Virus record (IMG/VR): IMGVR_UViG_3300013004_000030 | Location: 57,834 to 121,833 of that record | Origin: a virus | Length of the DNA stretch: 64,000 nt | Reading direction: 5' to 3' (one strand) | In this document: in pieces, positions 23,957-32,576 of the stretch | Numbering within the stretch: the first letter of the stretch is position 1 | Layout: the number at the start of each line of letters is the position of its first letter | Notes under the pieces: model-generated | Databases searched by the model: none | What the model was told of the DNA's origin: nothing | What the model saw: only the letters and a program-made list of their open reading frames with translations | Program-made: the position numbers and the translations under genes

Positions 23957-24078
23957 TAGTTCCTCCTGCCGATCCGGTTCCAGACCATGCGGGCAACGCC
24001 CGTCTTCCAAGCCCACAAGGCGTCCATCACGATCATTCCCGCGACGAACGACACGATTCCGACGATGATCTTGTCCAT
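23956..24078 (-). CDS. 40-residue single-span membrane peptide
   Basis: The frame starts after AAGGAG. Residues 4-22 are hydrophobic (IIVGIVSFVAGMIVMDALW) and the C-terminus is Arg-rich, so it should insert with the basic end in the cytoplasm. First gene of a coupled pair with 23693. Confidence 0.68.
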   Translation of the reverse strand: MDKIIVGIVSFVAGMIVMDALWAWKTGVARMVWNRIGRRN

Positions 24079-24110
24079 TGCTTTCTCCTTGTTTTTTCAA
24101 CTGTCTGGGG

Positions 24111-24374
24111 TTAAGGAATCAAGGGAACTTCTTCGTTGTAGGGCCGGAAATTGACCGCCACGACCCCGAAGCGTTCGTTAGGGATTACAGGTACGATCTC
24201 GTCCCACCTTCCCATGGTGTCACGATAGATCAGACGACGCCCGGGATGGGCAGCCGATACTTGCTCCCAGACCCATTCCGCGTCGTTCGTGATGCTCTTA
24301 CTGCCGCTGTCTGGATCTACCACGAACACCTTGTCTTCTTCAACACGGACAACATGAAATTCTGCGTGCCGCAT
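24111..24374 (-). CDS. Hypothetical protein
   Basis: This 87-residue alpha/beta protein starts after AAGGATGGC. The TGA stop is the TGA of the next promoter's first box. Family not recognised. Confidence 0.7.
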   Translation of the reverse strand: MRHAEFHVVRVEEDKVFVVDPDSGSKSITNDAEWVWEQVSAAHPGRRLIYRDTMGRWDEIVPVIPNERFGVVAVNFRPYNEEVPLIP

Positions 24375-24431
24375 TTTGCCATCCTTCTTCTTTGAAGAGA
24401 GAAAACATACCGGATGTTAATGGATCGACTT

Positions 24432-24506
24432 AGTGATCGGCGGGGCTCGAACCCGCAACTCCTCTCGTTTGGCGAGTGGAACTCTACCGATTTGAGTTAC
24501 GACCAC
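24432..24506 (-). tRNA. tRNA, anticodon reads CAA (isotype uncertain)
   Basis: Acceptor stem GTGGTCG/CGATCAC, D stem ACTC/GAGT and T stem GCGGG/CCCGC with TTCGAGC loop are all formed. The anticodon stem CACTC/GAGAG has one mismatch and its loop GCCAAAC gives CAA, but position 33 is C instead of U. The variable region is only 5 nt. CCA is not encoded. It may be degenerate. Confidence 0.75.
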
Positions 24507-24586
24507 CGATAGTTTTACGATAGGCGTCCGGTATCACGCGCCTACCAACCTTTGGAATCTATCCGACCCCTGTCGCCTTTATGTTG

Positions 24587-24811
24587 TTATGCCGCACAGC
24601 CCATCTTGGACTTCGCGGCGACCACCTTTCCCTCCGTGTTGTAGAGGGTTGCGTGGATGACATCCTGGATGTCCACGACCATGTTGTAGTAGTGGCAGAT
24701 CTTCTCGTAGGAAGCGTTCTTGATGTATCCCTTGCCTCCGCCGATGTAGGCGATCTCAATGAAATACTGCCCGCTTGCGTCCTTGCCGTCCAGCCATTTG
24801 ATGTTGTTCAT
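24587..24811 (-). CDS. Hypothetical protein
   Basis: This 74-residue protein has an N-terminal basic/aromatic half and IHATLYNTEGKVVAAKS at the end. AAGGA precedes the ATG. Own promoter near 24835. Unknown. Confidence 0.7.
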   Translation of the reverse strand: MNNIKWLDGKDASGQYFIEIAYIGGGKGYIKNASYEKICHYYNMVVDIQDVIHATLYNTEGKVVAAKSKMGCAA

Positions 24812-24854
24812 TATTGATTCCTTGTTGTTTATTCAACCATCTGGGTTCGTTTTT

Positions 24855-25397
24855 TCAAACCGCCCGCGACTTCCTCCGGTCTTCCATCCAGTTCCAAACG
24901 GCAGTCTCGCTGACCTCTCGGCCGAAAGCCTTGAAAAGATAGTTGAGCCGGGATTGGAGTTTGCTCCTACGAGCGTTCACGGCATGAAAAGGCAACTCAC
25001 CATCGCAAGTCAGATTCTCGGGGCTCAACTCGCAATACAAGGCGTTGATTGCCTCAAGGATAAGTTGCTCCGAATGGTTCTGAAATGGGGTGTAAGGAAT
25101 GGGCTGTTCGGCCTCGGTCTTCGCTTGGGCGAAAGCCTTGAAGGCGGGATTCTCGGGCTGGGCAAAACTCTGCATCACCACGGCGGTTTCGGTATTCGCA
25201 CCTTGGGCGGCAACCATCATGCTGTAGGGTACGCCCCACTGCGAGCCGGCCTCGCTGCCGCGACCCGCACCACGGCTCTCAAGGATCCGAACCTTGGCCT
25301 TCTTCGGGTTCATCTTGACGATGATCCCCTTGGTACGCTCGCCGTTCTCGCGGCCAAACTCAACGATCATCCCGACACGGCACTCGTCGCGGTTCAT
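24855..25397 (-). CDS. KOW-like domain protein
   Basis: In this 180-residue protein, the first 60 residues (RVGMIVEFGRENGERTKGIIV, then KKAKVRILESRGAGRGS and WGVPYSMM) are a small conserved beta-barrel domain that I know from many phage and bacterial hypothetical proteins, reminiscent of KOW. The C-terminal 100 residues are helical. Function unknown, perhaps nucleic-acid binding. Confidence 0.72.
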   Translation of the reverse strand: MNRDECRVGMIVEFGRENGERTKGIIVKMNPKKAKVRILESRGAGRGSEAGSQWGVPYSMMVAAQGANTETAVVMQSFAQPENPAFKAFAQAKTEAEQPIPYTPFQNHSEQLILEAINALYCELSPENLTCDGELPFHAVNARRSKLQSRLNYLFKAFGREVSETAVWNWMEDRRKSRAV

Positions 25398-25455
25398 GAT
25401 TATGATTCCTTTGGGTTGGTGGGTTACATTTATTCAACCATCTGGCTCAAGGAAA

Positions 25456-25689
25456 TCAAAAAGACCAGTCCTCGTTGTATGCCTCGTCCAAGTTCACCAT
25501 ATTGACCGAACCCCCGAAATACTCGAAGTGATCCTCGAATGTTGATTCCGGGGGGAAGGTGCTATGCAACTTCCTTTTGGCATATTCCTTCCGGAGGGCG
25601 GCAAGGGCGGCTTCCTTTGTCTCGGAGGCAACGGAGATTCCTGATCCCCCGAAGATGTTGGGTATCCGGCCGATCCAGATCGTTTTCAT
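25456..25689 (-). CDS. Hypothetical protein
   Basis: This 77-residue protein starts at ATG 25689 after GAGGAG. IWIGRIPNIFGGSGISVAS followed by a helix and an acidic aromatic tail. Monocistronic. Unknown family. Confidence 0.72.
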   Translation of the reverse strand: MKTIWIGRIPNIFGGSGISVASETKEAALAALRKEYAKRKLHSTFPPESTFEDHFEYFGGSVNMVNLDEAYNEDWSF

Positions 25690-25728
25690 TTTATCTCCTC
25701 GTTGTTTCAACGATCTGGGCGGTTATTT

Positions 25729-26472
25729 TCAGGACGCACACCATCCGCCAACGAGCCACTTGCAGCCGTGGTCCTCGGTCGCCTTCTTGTAGAGTTTGCT
25801 GCCTAACTTCTCGTCCATAGTCTGGAGTTTCGCAAGGAGTTTGTCCCTCTTGGTTTTGGTCTTCAAGAGTTCCTTGCGGATGGACTTGAGGCTCTTGTGG
25901 TTCTCGGCGGTAAAGTCAGCGTTCAGATCACCGGCCTTCACCAAAAGATCCTTCAAGTCCTTGGAAAGGGCATTGAACTTCTTGTTTTCCTCCACGCAAG
26001 GATCAAGAACGGCCTTCAGACTGGCCTTCTGGGTTTCCGAAAGTTGGTCGGCAAGCACAAACTTCCAGACGCTTCCGTCCATATCCGAGGCGATGCACTT
26101 GGACACCTTGACCCCGAATGTTCTGAAGAGTTCGTTTGGGTCAAGGGAAACAGTATGAACGCCGGGGTAGTTCCCCAACTTCTTGCCGCCGAATGTTGGG
26201 CTTGAGGTCAGAACCTCTCGCGTGTCCTTGAACTTCACGGCCAGAGCCGCGCCCCTTTTGTCGGTATTTTCGGAGATGTGGTCGGAAGCCTCGCTCCTTG
26301 AGTTGAAGACCTTATCAACGACTTGGATGCCGCTCAGTGTGGCGAAGGTGCCGCTGTAGGCTCCGGAACCGTACTCGTACCGCTCCTCAGCGACGAGTTC
26401 GTTGTACTTTGAGATCAATTCGGACTTGGTGAGGTTTCCGTCAAACTCGGCTTCTTTGAAATTCGCGCCCAT
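25729..26472 (-). CDS. Hypothetical protein
   Basis: This 247-residue protein has an N-terminal acidic region, a central alpha/beta part and a long basic coiled coil (about residues 165-225, many Lys/Leu). It ends with Trp/Cys residues (KWLVGGWCAS). AAGGAGACAATC precedes the ATG. No family recognised. Confidence 0.72.
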   Translation of the reverse strand: MGANFKEAEFDGNLTKSELISKYNELVAEERYEYGSGAYSGTFATLSGIQVVDKVFNSRSEASDHISENTDKRGAALAVKFKDTREVLTSSPTFGGKKLGNYPGVHTVSLDPNELFRTFGVKVSKCIASDMDGSVWKFVLADQLSETQKASLKAVLDPCVEENKKFNALSKDLKDLLVKAGDLNADFTAENHKSLKSIRKELLKTKTKRDKLLAKLQTMDEKLGSKLYKKATEDHGCKWLVGGWCAS

Positions 26473-26517
26473 GATTGTCTCCTTGTGTTATTGTTTCAAC
26501 CATCTGGGGAAATAAAA

Positions 26518-26742
26518 TCAACGACCCAGCAAAAGGACGCGGGTGTTGGGCTTGGAGTCGTCGCCCCAATCGTGACGACCATCCCATTGCTTTTTCTTGC
26601 GCTGCCCGTCCCAGTTGGCATCGAGCACGGCGTCCGTCTCGCTGATTCTGGGGTCGTCAAAGCCGCCCTCGTATCCGTCCACGACGACCTTCAGGTCGGG
26701 ATCGAACTGGCTCAGGGCCTTAATGAGCTCTGCAACGGTCAT
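26518..26742 (-). CDS. Conserved small phage/bacterial protein
   Basis: In this 74-residue protein, MTVAELIKALSQFDPDLKV followed by VVDGYEGGFDDP is a conserved beginning seen in many short phage and proteobacterial hypothetical proteins; the end VLLLGR also fits. GGAG precedes the ATG. Role unknown. Confidence 0.82.
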   Translation of the reverse strand: MTVAELIKALSQFDPDLKVVVDGYEGGFDDPRISETDAVLDANWDGQRKKKQWDGRHDWGDDSKPNTRVLLLGR

Positions 26743-26817
26743 GATTTACTCCATGTCAACGAGTCGCCAATCCAGTATTGTTTCAACTATCCGGCAAGGA
26801 GTTTTCAAGAGAAAGAT

Positions 26818-27033
26818 CTACGATCCCAAACTAATCATGAGATCGGACTCCACTCCGGCCGGCACATCTTCTTCCAATATGTTTGCGAGCATACCCGCAG
26901 TCAAAAACGTGTCGGCATTGGTTCCAAAGCTGATGTCGCTGTTGCTCACGGCTTCCATTACATCAACATAGTTCTTGCCGGTCGCCTCGCAGTAGTCGGC
27001 CAACTCAACATACTTCATGGTCTGAATGTTCAT
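26818..27033 (-). CDS. Small acidic protein
   Basis: This 71-residue acidic, helical protein (ELADYCEATGKNYVDVMEAV) starts after AGGAGG. Unknown family. Confidence 0.7.
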   Translation of the reverse strand: MNIQTMKYVELADYCEATGKNYVDVMEAVSNSDISFGTNADTFLTAGMLANILEEDVPAGVESDLMISLGS

Positions 27034-27081
27034 TTTGTTCCTCCTAATCGGTTATTGTTTCAACGATCTGGCGATGGATTT

Positions 27082-28116
27082 TCAAGAATCTTCTTCGTTC
27101 TTGAGTTTCAGGCTGTCCAGAGCGTCCGCGTCAACATCCTCTCTGATCCCGAGATAGGTGGGCTGGTAGAGGCTTCCTCCATCGTAGGCGTACAAGTACC
27201 GAACCTCCACGATGTCTCCCTTGGAGGGGATTGCGTAGTTTGCGGGGATTGTGACATTGCCCACAGGGGTTCCGCACGCCATCTCCAAACTAACGCTTCG
27301 CTTCTGGTTGATATTGCTCACGACACAAGAACAAGTGCTGTAGAACTTGAACTTGAGGTAGTTACCGCCGCTGGCGGGTCGGCCAACTGAGTATCGTGAG
27401 CCGAGTCGCTTGAATACGATGCCTTCCGCGTTTTCCTTCTTGAGGAGATCGTAGAGTTTTCTCTTGTTGTCTTGAACGATCGGGACATACCGGATAGTGT
27501 CGCTTCCGAGCGTGGCGAGCATCAAGGAACGCTTCTCAAGGATGGTGTTTCTATGACACTCTCCGTCAACCTCAAGAAGATCAAAAACATATAGAGTTTC
27601 GCCCACAAGTTCACCGTCAAGGAGATAGTCGCCGGGAATCTTATCGGCCTCTTTGGCGATATGGGTGGGAACACTGACTTGTTTGCCCTTGCGGTTGAGG
27701 GCATAGACCTTTCCGTTCTTCTTGCCGAGCATGAACCGCACGCCGTCAAACTTCTGCTGAACCACCCAGTTTGGATCATCAAGAAGCCGTTCGCACTCAT
27801 CCTCGTCAATAGGATTGAGGAGAACGCACTGGATTTCGGTGGGTGTGTCGGGAAGGTCGGCTTGGGGAATAACGCTAGGCCCGTTCTCGGTCATGTGCCG
27901 GTATCCCTTGGCGAGCTTGCTGTCCACGAGCTTCCGCCAAACCTTCAAAGCCTCGTCCAGATCAACCGGGCTGTTGGTCTTGCTGCCGGTCGTCATGTTG
28001 CCCCCGCGGCGTCCGTAGCTGAAGTTGACGACATATCCGCCGTTCTTCTCCTCCACATTCGCGTGGTAAACCTTATCCGAACTTCCTTCTTTGAAATAAA
28101 GACTTGCGCTGGTCAT
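27082..28116 (-). CDS. WGR domain fused to ATP-dependent DNA ligase domain
   Basis: This 344-residue protein has a WGR domain at residues 1-75 (LYFKEGSSDKVYHA, FSYGRRGGNMTTGS). Residues about 100-340 form a ligase: motif I QQKFDGVRF with the nucleotidyl-accepting Lys, RKGKQV, motif III LYVFDLLEVDGE, motif IV EGIVFKRLGS, motif V YLKFKFYSTCSC, then an OB-like C-terminus. It would seal DNA nicks using ATP; the WGR part may tether it to nicks or ends. ATG 28116 follows GAGGAG. It is shorter than cellular ligases, as phage ones often are. Confidence 0.88.
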   Translation of the reverse strand: MTSASLYFKEGSSDKVYHANVEEKNGGYVVNFSYGRRGGNMTTGSKTNSPVDLDEALKVWRKLVDSKLAKGYRHMTENGPSVIPQADLPDTPTEIQCVLLNPIDEDECERLLDDPNWVVQQKFDGVRFMLGKKNGKVYALNRKGKQVSVPTHIAKEADKIPGDYLLDGELVGETLYVFDLLEVDGECHRNTILEKRSLMLATLGSDTIRYVPIVQDNKRKLYDLLKKENAEGIVFKRLGSRYSVGRPASGGNYLKFKFYSTCSCVVSNINQKRSVSLEMACGTPVGNVTIPANYAIPSKGDIVEVRYLYAYDGGSLYQPTYLGIREDVDADALDSLKLKNEEDS

Positions 28117-28163
28117 GTCTGTTTCTCCTCGGGTTGTTGTTTCAACCATCTGGGGCATGGGAA

Positions 28164-28607
28164 TCAAAAGTTGTTCAGGCAGAAGTCCTCACACTCGTCC
28201 TCGTTCATGATGAATCCGAAGTATTGGACGCGCTTCTCGGTCGTCTCGACAACAATCCCATCACTCGTGTAGACCCAGGAGTGCTGGCGCCAAACTCCGT
28301 CCTTGGAAAGTGCGTATCCTGTGCATATTCTGCAAAGCTCCCGATTTTCCTCCCAGCACGCCGCGCTGTTCGAGTGGCAACGGCAGGGTTCGCCCCGCAT
28401 CATCTTTGATCTTCCTGGGAACTTTCGCCCTCTCTCGAGGATTTTTTCCTTGTCCGGCTCGATCACAGGAGCACAAACGGCCCAGCCACCGATAGCCAGA
28501 AGCTTCTTTTTGAGAAGGCAGCTCGTGTTTCCGGTGCGAATCGTCATGCCTTGATCGCGCGCCCTTCGAAGCCAAGCATTGTCGGGTTTTTTAGTTTTGA
28601 TCTTCAT
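28164..28607 (-). CDS. Conserved hypothetical protein, leaderless start
   Basis: This 147-residue protein has CTGYALSKDGVWRQHSWVY followed by IVVETTEKRVQYFGF, a motif pair conserved in a family of unknown function in bacteria and phages, and a basic, cysteine-containing first half. ATG 28607 lies 8 bases after GATAGTT with no ribosome binding site. Confidence 0.75.
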   Translation of the reverse strand: MKIKTKKPDNAWLRRARDQGMTIRTGNTSCLLKKKLLAIGGWAVCAPVIEPDKEKILERGRKFPGRSKMMRGEPCRCHSNSAACWEENRELCRICTGYALSKDGVWRQHSWVYTSDGIVVETTEKRVQYFGFIMNEDECEDFCLNNF

Positions 28608-28633
28608 GATATTTCAACTATCTGGAAGCAAAT

Positions 28634-28664
28634 AAAAAAGGCCGGCCCTCTCGGGAACCGGCCT
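28634..28664 (-). terminator. Rho-independent terminator
   Basis: AGGCCGGTTCCC-GAGA-GGGCCGGCCT followed by T6 on the minus strand. It ends the transcript that carries the HD-hydrolase gene. Confidence 0.9.
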
Positions 28665-28740
28665 ATTGTCCGATCTCGGTCTTTTTTTTGCAGGAGTCTT
28701 GACCGTTCGGACTGCGGGTGTTTGGCCCGATGCAAGCCGA

Positions 28741-28822
28741 CTACCGCCCGCTGAGTCGCCGTTTCTGCTGGAATCTGGCAGCAGCACAATCACGGCAAGT
28801 TTTGGTTCGTCTTGTTCTTCAT
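28741..28822 (-). pseudogene. Possible frameshifted micro-gene
   Basis: ATG 28822 overlaps the upstream stop as ATGA, but its frame closes after 10 codons. The +1 frame continues as TCRDCAAARFQQKRRLSGR, a phage-like basic peptide with no start of its own. A 2-base deletion near the start, or frameshifting, would explain this. Confidence 0.35.
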
Positions 28823-29301
28823 AACCAAGTCCCCAGAAGTTCGTCAAGAACTTTCTTCTCGGACAGCCAGACCTTCTCGAAGCTTGTTCCAACAATGCTC
28901 TTGTTGTTGTCGTGGAGATCCGCCCTCTTGATGAGTTTGGCCTCCTCGCTGATCTTCGAGAGCCTCTCGGCCTCGAGCCGCTTCCTCGTGTTCCTGTTCT
29001 TGTCGGGGTGATTCTCCTTGGTGTAGACATCGGTGAGCTCGATCACAAGATCGAGAACCCTGGGTCCGAACTCCTCTAGAATCCGGCCTCGGCCGAAGTC
29101 AGGGTTCTTTGGCTCGACATCCTCCAGAACATCGTGGAGGCAAGCTGCGGCAAGAACATCGAGGTCGTTCGTCTTGGAACTCACAAGCTCTGCCACGGCC
29201 AGAACGTGAACATGGTAGGGCTCCCCGGTGTACTTGCGCACTTGCCCGATGCTTGAGTGGGCCTCGATGGCGAACATTTTTGCTTTTTCGTATGCGTTCA
29301 T
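28819..29301 (-). CDS. HD-domain (p)ppGpp hydrolase-like protein
   Basis: In this 160-residue protein, KAKMFAIEAHSSIGQVRKYT, GEPYHVHVLAVAELV, CLHDVLEDV (HDxxED) and KRADLHDN follow the MESH1/SpoT hydrolase order and length. It would remove pyrophosphate from (p)ppGpp, which could keep the host growing during infection. There is no synthetase domain. The ATG lies 8 bases after GATAGTT; the upstream gene's last codons spell this promoter core and overlap the start as ATGA. Confidence 0.85.
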   Translation of the reverse strand: MNAYEKAKMFAIEAHSSIGQVRKYTGEPYHVHVLAVAELVSSKTNDLDVLAAACLHDVLEDVEPKNPDFGRGRILEEFGPRVLDLVIELTDVYTKENHPDKNRNTRKRLEAERLSKISEEAKLIKRADLHDNNKSIVGTSFEKVWLSEKKVLDELLGTWL

Positions 29302-30020
29302 GTTGTTTCAACTATCTGGGTCTTGTTTTTCCAAGACAGATATTCTTGAAGGTACTTGTGGTCATCGGTGTCCGCCTTGTCATTCAGAAGGAAAAAGTTC
29401 TCCACCTCGGCGGGAAGCGGGCCGTTCACGATCTCCTTCGCGTATCTAAGGGCCGAATACATGCGTCCCTCTCGGGCGAAAATCTTGAACTCGGCTTCCT
29501 TGGAAAACCTGCCATGGTCCACGGCGTAGTAGAGGGCCAGATTCTCGTCGGAACCTTTCACAAAGAATGACTCGGGCAGCCTTTTCTTGGTCAAGTATGA
29601 GCTGAGGAACTTTTCCATGTCCTTGTCTGCCTTTGTCCTTCTCCTCTTTCTTGAAATATAGTCCTTCCTCTCGATCGTGATGTCTTCCCCGTAACCCCAG
29701 TCCTTGCCGATCTCGTACACAAGTTCAACGAGGCTTTCAACCACCTTCTTGTCTACAACCGGGAGGGAATCTTCGGCCTTCTTCTCCTCGTCTTCCTCGT
29801 AGTCTTCCTCGTAGTCTCCCTCGTAGTTCACGACATGGCCGTTCACCGAGGAAAGTTCAACCTGGTCGCTGTAGTTGTTGTCGTCGTACTCGCTCGACTT
29901 TCGGAACGTGAACTCGACAAGTTCCGGACAGCCATCAAAGGCACTTGCAATAAGATCGTCTGTTGGGAAAAATCGGGTAAGGTTGTTCTTGACATAGATC
30001 AGCCGGTCAAACTTGAGCAT
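29298..30020 (-). CDS. YA-x-x-V-x-GPLP repeat-family protein
   Basis: This 240-residue protein has an acidic region (EDYEEDEEKKAED) and a basic region (SRKRRRTK), then ALRYAKEIVNGPLPAEVENF near the C-terminus, the signature of the paralogous repeat family at 49-52 and 58-61 kb. The last eight residues (KTQIVETT) are encoded by the promoter of the next gene. GGAGG precedes ATG 30020. Confidence 0.72.
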   Translation of the reverse strand: MLKFDRLIYVKNNLTRFFPTDDLIASAFDGCPELVEFTFRKSSEYDDNNYSDQVELSSVNGHVVNYEGDYEEDYEEDEEKKAEDSLPVVDKKVVESLVELVYEIGKDWGYGEDITIERKDYISRKRRRTKADKDMEKFLSSYLTKKRLPESFFVKGSDENLALYYAVDHGRFSKEAEFKIFAREGRMYSALRYAKEIVNGPLPAEVENFFLLNDKADTDDHKYLQEYLSWKNKTQIVETT

Positions 30021-30522
30021 GATTCCTCCCCATTTTGGGTCTGATGTAGTTAGAAGCCATCATCCTGACGAAAATGCGTTTGCCGTTCGTCCTGCACACA
30101 ACTCCACGGTGGGGAGTCCTGCTGTCGTAGCAGACGATTGTCTGGTCGGGCACTTCCAAACCATCCAGTCCCATATTTTCAAGAAATACGTTCTGGCTCT
30201 CCCTGTCCTCGGGAACTTGATCCAGTTCCGGCATCATCCTCGGGAACTCGGTCCGGTTCGGCCCCTTTGCCCAGAGCACATATTTGTTGTCCTTGAGGAA
30301 GTCCCCGTCGAAGTGCCAGCGAACATCCCTGCAAGTCTGGATTCCTGGGTGGCAGTCCTGAACGATGAAGTCCACGAGGTAGAACTTGTATCCATCCGGA
30401 AGCATGTCCCTCATCGCATCCAGAAGTGCATTGAAGTCCGGAAACTGTTTCCGAAAGGACTTCAGATCGCAGTCCTTGACGATGATCCGCTCGTGATCGG
30501 CAGAAGTTGGAAAGTGTTTCAT
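30007..30522 (-). CDS. Putative 2OG-Fe(II) oxygenase-like protein
   Basis: This 171-residue protein has WHFDGDF as an HxD metal pair, QTIVCYDSRTPHRGV with the distal His, and KRIFVRMM with a possible 2-oxoglutarate-binding Arg. The H-x-D...H...R order and spacing suit a double-stranded beta-helix oxygenase. The substrate is unknown. The start is leaderless (8 bases after GATAGTT) and the end overlaps the next gene by 14 bp. Confidence 0.62.
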   Translation of the reverse strand: MKHFPTSADHERIIVKDCDLKSFRKQFPDFNALLDAMRDMLPDGYKFYLVDFIVQDCHPGIQTCRDVRWHFDGDFLKDNKYVLWAKGPNRTEFPRMMPELDQVPEDRESQNVFLENMGLDGLEVPDQTIVCYDSRTPHRGVVCRTNGKRIFVRMMASNYIRPKMGRNHAQV

Positions 30523-30550
30523 GTTCTTTCAACTATCTGGGATCGGAGGA

Positions 30551-32014
30551 TCAAGCCGCCTCCGGCACGAAGTCCGGGTTGACGGCCAAGTCCTCGGCCA
30601 CATTGAAGAGGCTCTTCTGGCGGCTCGGATCCAGATGATCGCGGTACTTGTTGAGGAACTTGGCCTCGTCCTCGGTCAGTTCACGGTTGCTGTGTCCTCG
30701 GGCTTGGGAGACGGTCTTGCCGTCCGCACTGATCTGGACAGTCACCAGCGGCTTGTCCAGTTCGTCGGTCTTGCGGAGGAACACGATGCTGTACTGGCGA
30801 TCCACGACGCCGCTGACATAGGACGCGACGCAGTGGTTGAGGGCTGCACCCTCGTTCACGATGTCGTTGACATCCTTGGGCAGCACAACGCTGTAGGTCT
30901 TGTCGGAGAACTCAAGGATCTTGATGCTCTCGCAGATGCTGGCGAACCGCTCGGCGAAGGCTTGGCTCTGCTTGACGCGGTAGTTCCGGGCGGCGATGTC
31001 GTGGCTCATCTTCAGACCCTTGGGATAGCGGTCGTAGTTGTTGCCGCTCATCTCGCTCTGCATCCGGGCATAGTCGTCCAGCATCACGAGGCAGTCCCAG
31101 TTCTGGTGGATCATGCTGTGGCAGATGCCTTGCATCGGAAGAATGTGGAAAACATAGTCCATCACCTTCTTGGCTTTGAAGCCGCGATCAGTGATCTTCT
31201 TCAGACGGCTCCACTGGTAGGACATGCGACCAAGGGCGAACTTGTACTTCTCCCACACATACTGCCACAGTTCGCCTTCGCCTTGCTGGCAGTAGTAGTG
31301 GTAGTCGTCCAGCCAAGCACCCAACTGGGAACGGTTCTCGTCCACGCGGCCTTGCACATGATCCGTGATCACATACTCGGTGTTGGCCCGCTCACCGACA
31401 TGCTTGCAGAACCATGCGTCCATACCCCGCTCGCGGAAAGCCTTGAAGTCCAGCACCTTGTTGGATTGAAAGGCGACGCTGCAAACCGTGGCAAGCGGCA
31501 TCCGCTGGATGTACTGATTCTTGGCAAGGCTCTCAATCGCCATGCTGTTATCGCCCGTGAGCATGTCCAGCCGGTTGCTTGCGTTCACAAGACGCTTGCT
31601 GATGTTGCCGTCGCTCTCGCGGCGGTTACGCTCGGTATGGTTCTTGACCCAACGGGAAAGGAGCGTGAAGTACATCTTCACCCATCCCTCGGTGGCGATC
31701 TGGGCGATCTGCTCGTAGAAACCCTCGCGTCCGGGCTTGAACTCCTTCCAGCGGCTACCCGGATGGGCGGGCGGCGGCAGAAAAAGCGGGTCGCCCCACG
31801 AGATGTTCTTGAAGTGGCTGTCGCCCATCTCCAGTTCCGTGTTGCTGTGGAACCACTTGGCAACGGCCACATTGTAGAAGAGGCTCGTACCATTATTGAA
31901 CACGAACACGATCCGGCGGCCGTCCTCGCTCGCCGTGACGGTGGAAAGGCCAATGTACTGGGTCTTGTTCCGGGCGGCACGAGAGGCGACGGCGTTGTTG
32001 ACGACGGTTTCCAT
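30551..32014 (-). CDS. PcfJ-like protein
   Basis: In this 487-residue protein, the C-terminal region LPKDVNDIVNEGAALNHCVA, SYVSGVVDRQYSIVFLRK and VQISADGKTVSQARGHSNRE matches PcfJ-type proteins of conjugative plasmids and phages, including the conserved H-C-V. The central part is helical and rich in aromatic residues. ATG 32014 follows AAAGGA; the longer frame enters the promoter. Its role is not established. Confidence 0.82.
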   Translation of the reverse strand: METVVNNAVASRAARNKTQYIGLSTVTASEDGRRIVFVFNNGTSLFYNVAVAKWFHSNTELEMGDSHFKNISWGDPLFLPPPAHPGSRWKEFKPGREGFYEQIAQIATEGWVKMYFTLLSRWVKNHTERNRRESDGNISKRLVNASNRLDMLTGDNSMAIESLAKNQYIQRMPLATVCSVAFQSNKVLDFKAFRERGMDAWFCKHVGERANTEYVITDHVQGRVDENRSQLGAWLDDYHYYCQQGEGELWQYVWEKYKFALGRMSYQWSRLKKITDRGFKAKKVMDYVFHILPMQGICHSMIHQNWDCLVMLDDYARMQSEMSGNNYDRYPKGLKMSHDIAARNYRVKQSQAFAERFASICESIKILEFSDKTYSVVLPKDVNDIVNEGAALNHCVASYVSGVVDRQYSIVFLRKTDELDKPLVTVQISADGKTVSQARGHSNRELTEDEAKFLNKYRDHLDPSRQKSLFNVAEDLAVNPDFVPEAA

Positions 32015-32070
32015 GATTTGTTCCTTTAAGGTGACGGGTGATGTTGTTTCAACTATCCGGAAACAAGAAA

Positions 32071-32340
32071 TCAAAACACCACTTGAATCTCGGAATCCTC
32101 CTCCCAAGGAACCTCAGTCACAATGTAGCCCACCCGGTCAAACAGATGGTATCCGGCGACCAGCGTGTTGTGGGATGTCAGCGTCCAGACCGTCTTTCCG
32201 GGCTGGTTTCTTACGAAGTTGTGCTCCACTCCCGCGGTTCCGAACAAACATCCGTCCCAGCCGGCATCCCGGTCGTGGGGATTCTTCAAAGGCCGGAACT
32301 TTTCGTCAAAATCTTCGGGGGTCATGAAGTTGATGTCCAT
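32071..32340 (-). CDS. Hypothetical protein
   Basis: This 89-residue acidic protein with beta-rich C-terminal half starts after GAGGAG. It belongs to a run of near-identical promoter-leader-gene cassettes (leader sequence GAGGAGACAAGATCATG is repeated at 32556). Unknown function. Confidence 0.7.
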   Translation of the reverse strand: MDINFMTPEDFDEKFRPLKNPHDRDAGWDGCLFGTAGVEHNFVRNQPGKTVWTLTSHNTLVAGYHLFDRVGYIVTEVPWEEDSEIQVVF

Positions 32341-32382
32341 GATCTTGTCTCCTCAATATTTCAACTATCCGGGATCAAGGAA

Positions 32383-32556
32383 TCAAGACCAGTCCGAGCC
32401 AACAGTTTCATTGTTCACAGAAACTTGGATTTCCCCGGACTGGGTGCGCTCTCGCACGTTCAGCACAGTGCCGTCCGTGAAGACGATGGTCAATCCCTCG
32501 TCCCAAGGATCCGAGTATGTGACCGTGGCCACTGTCTTGCCTTCAAGCTTGTCCAT
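32383..32556 (-). CDS. Small beta-rich protein
   Basis: A 57-residue frame with LTIVFTDGTVLNVRE and VSVNNETVGSDW, probably one beta sheet. Its promoter and leader are almost identical to those of the gene at 32071, indicating cassette duplication. Confidence 0.7.
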   Translation of the reverse strand: MDKLEGKTVATVTYSDPWDEGLTIVFTDGTVLNVRERTQSGEIQVSVNNETVGSDWS

Positions 32557-32576
32557 GATCTTGTCTCCTCAATATT

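Noticed and set aside
30521-32029. 502-residue plus-strand ORF opposite the PcfJ-like gene
   Set aside because: Low-complexity Val/Leu/His-rich translation; the minus strand encodes the recognisable PcfJ-like protein with promoter and ribosome binding site.
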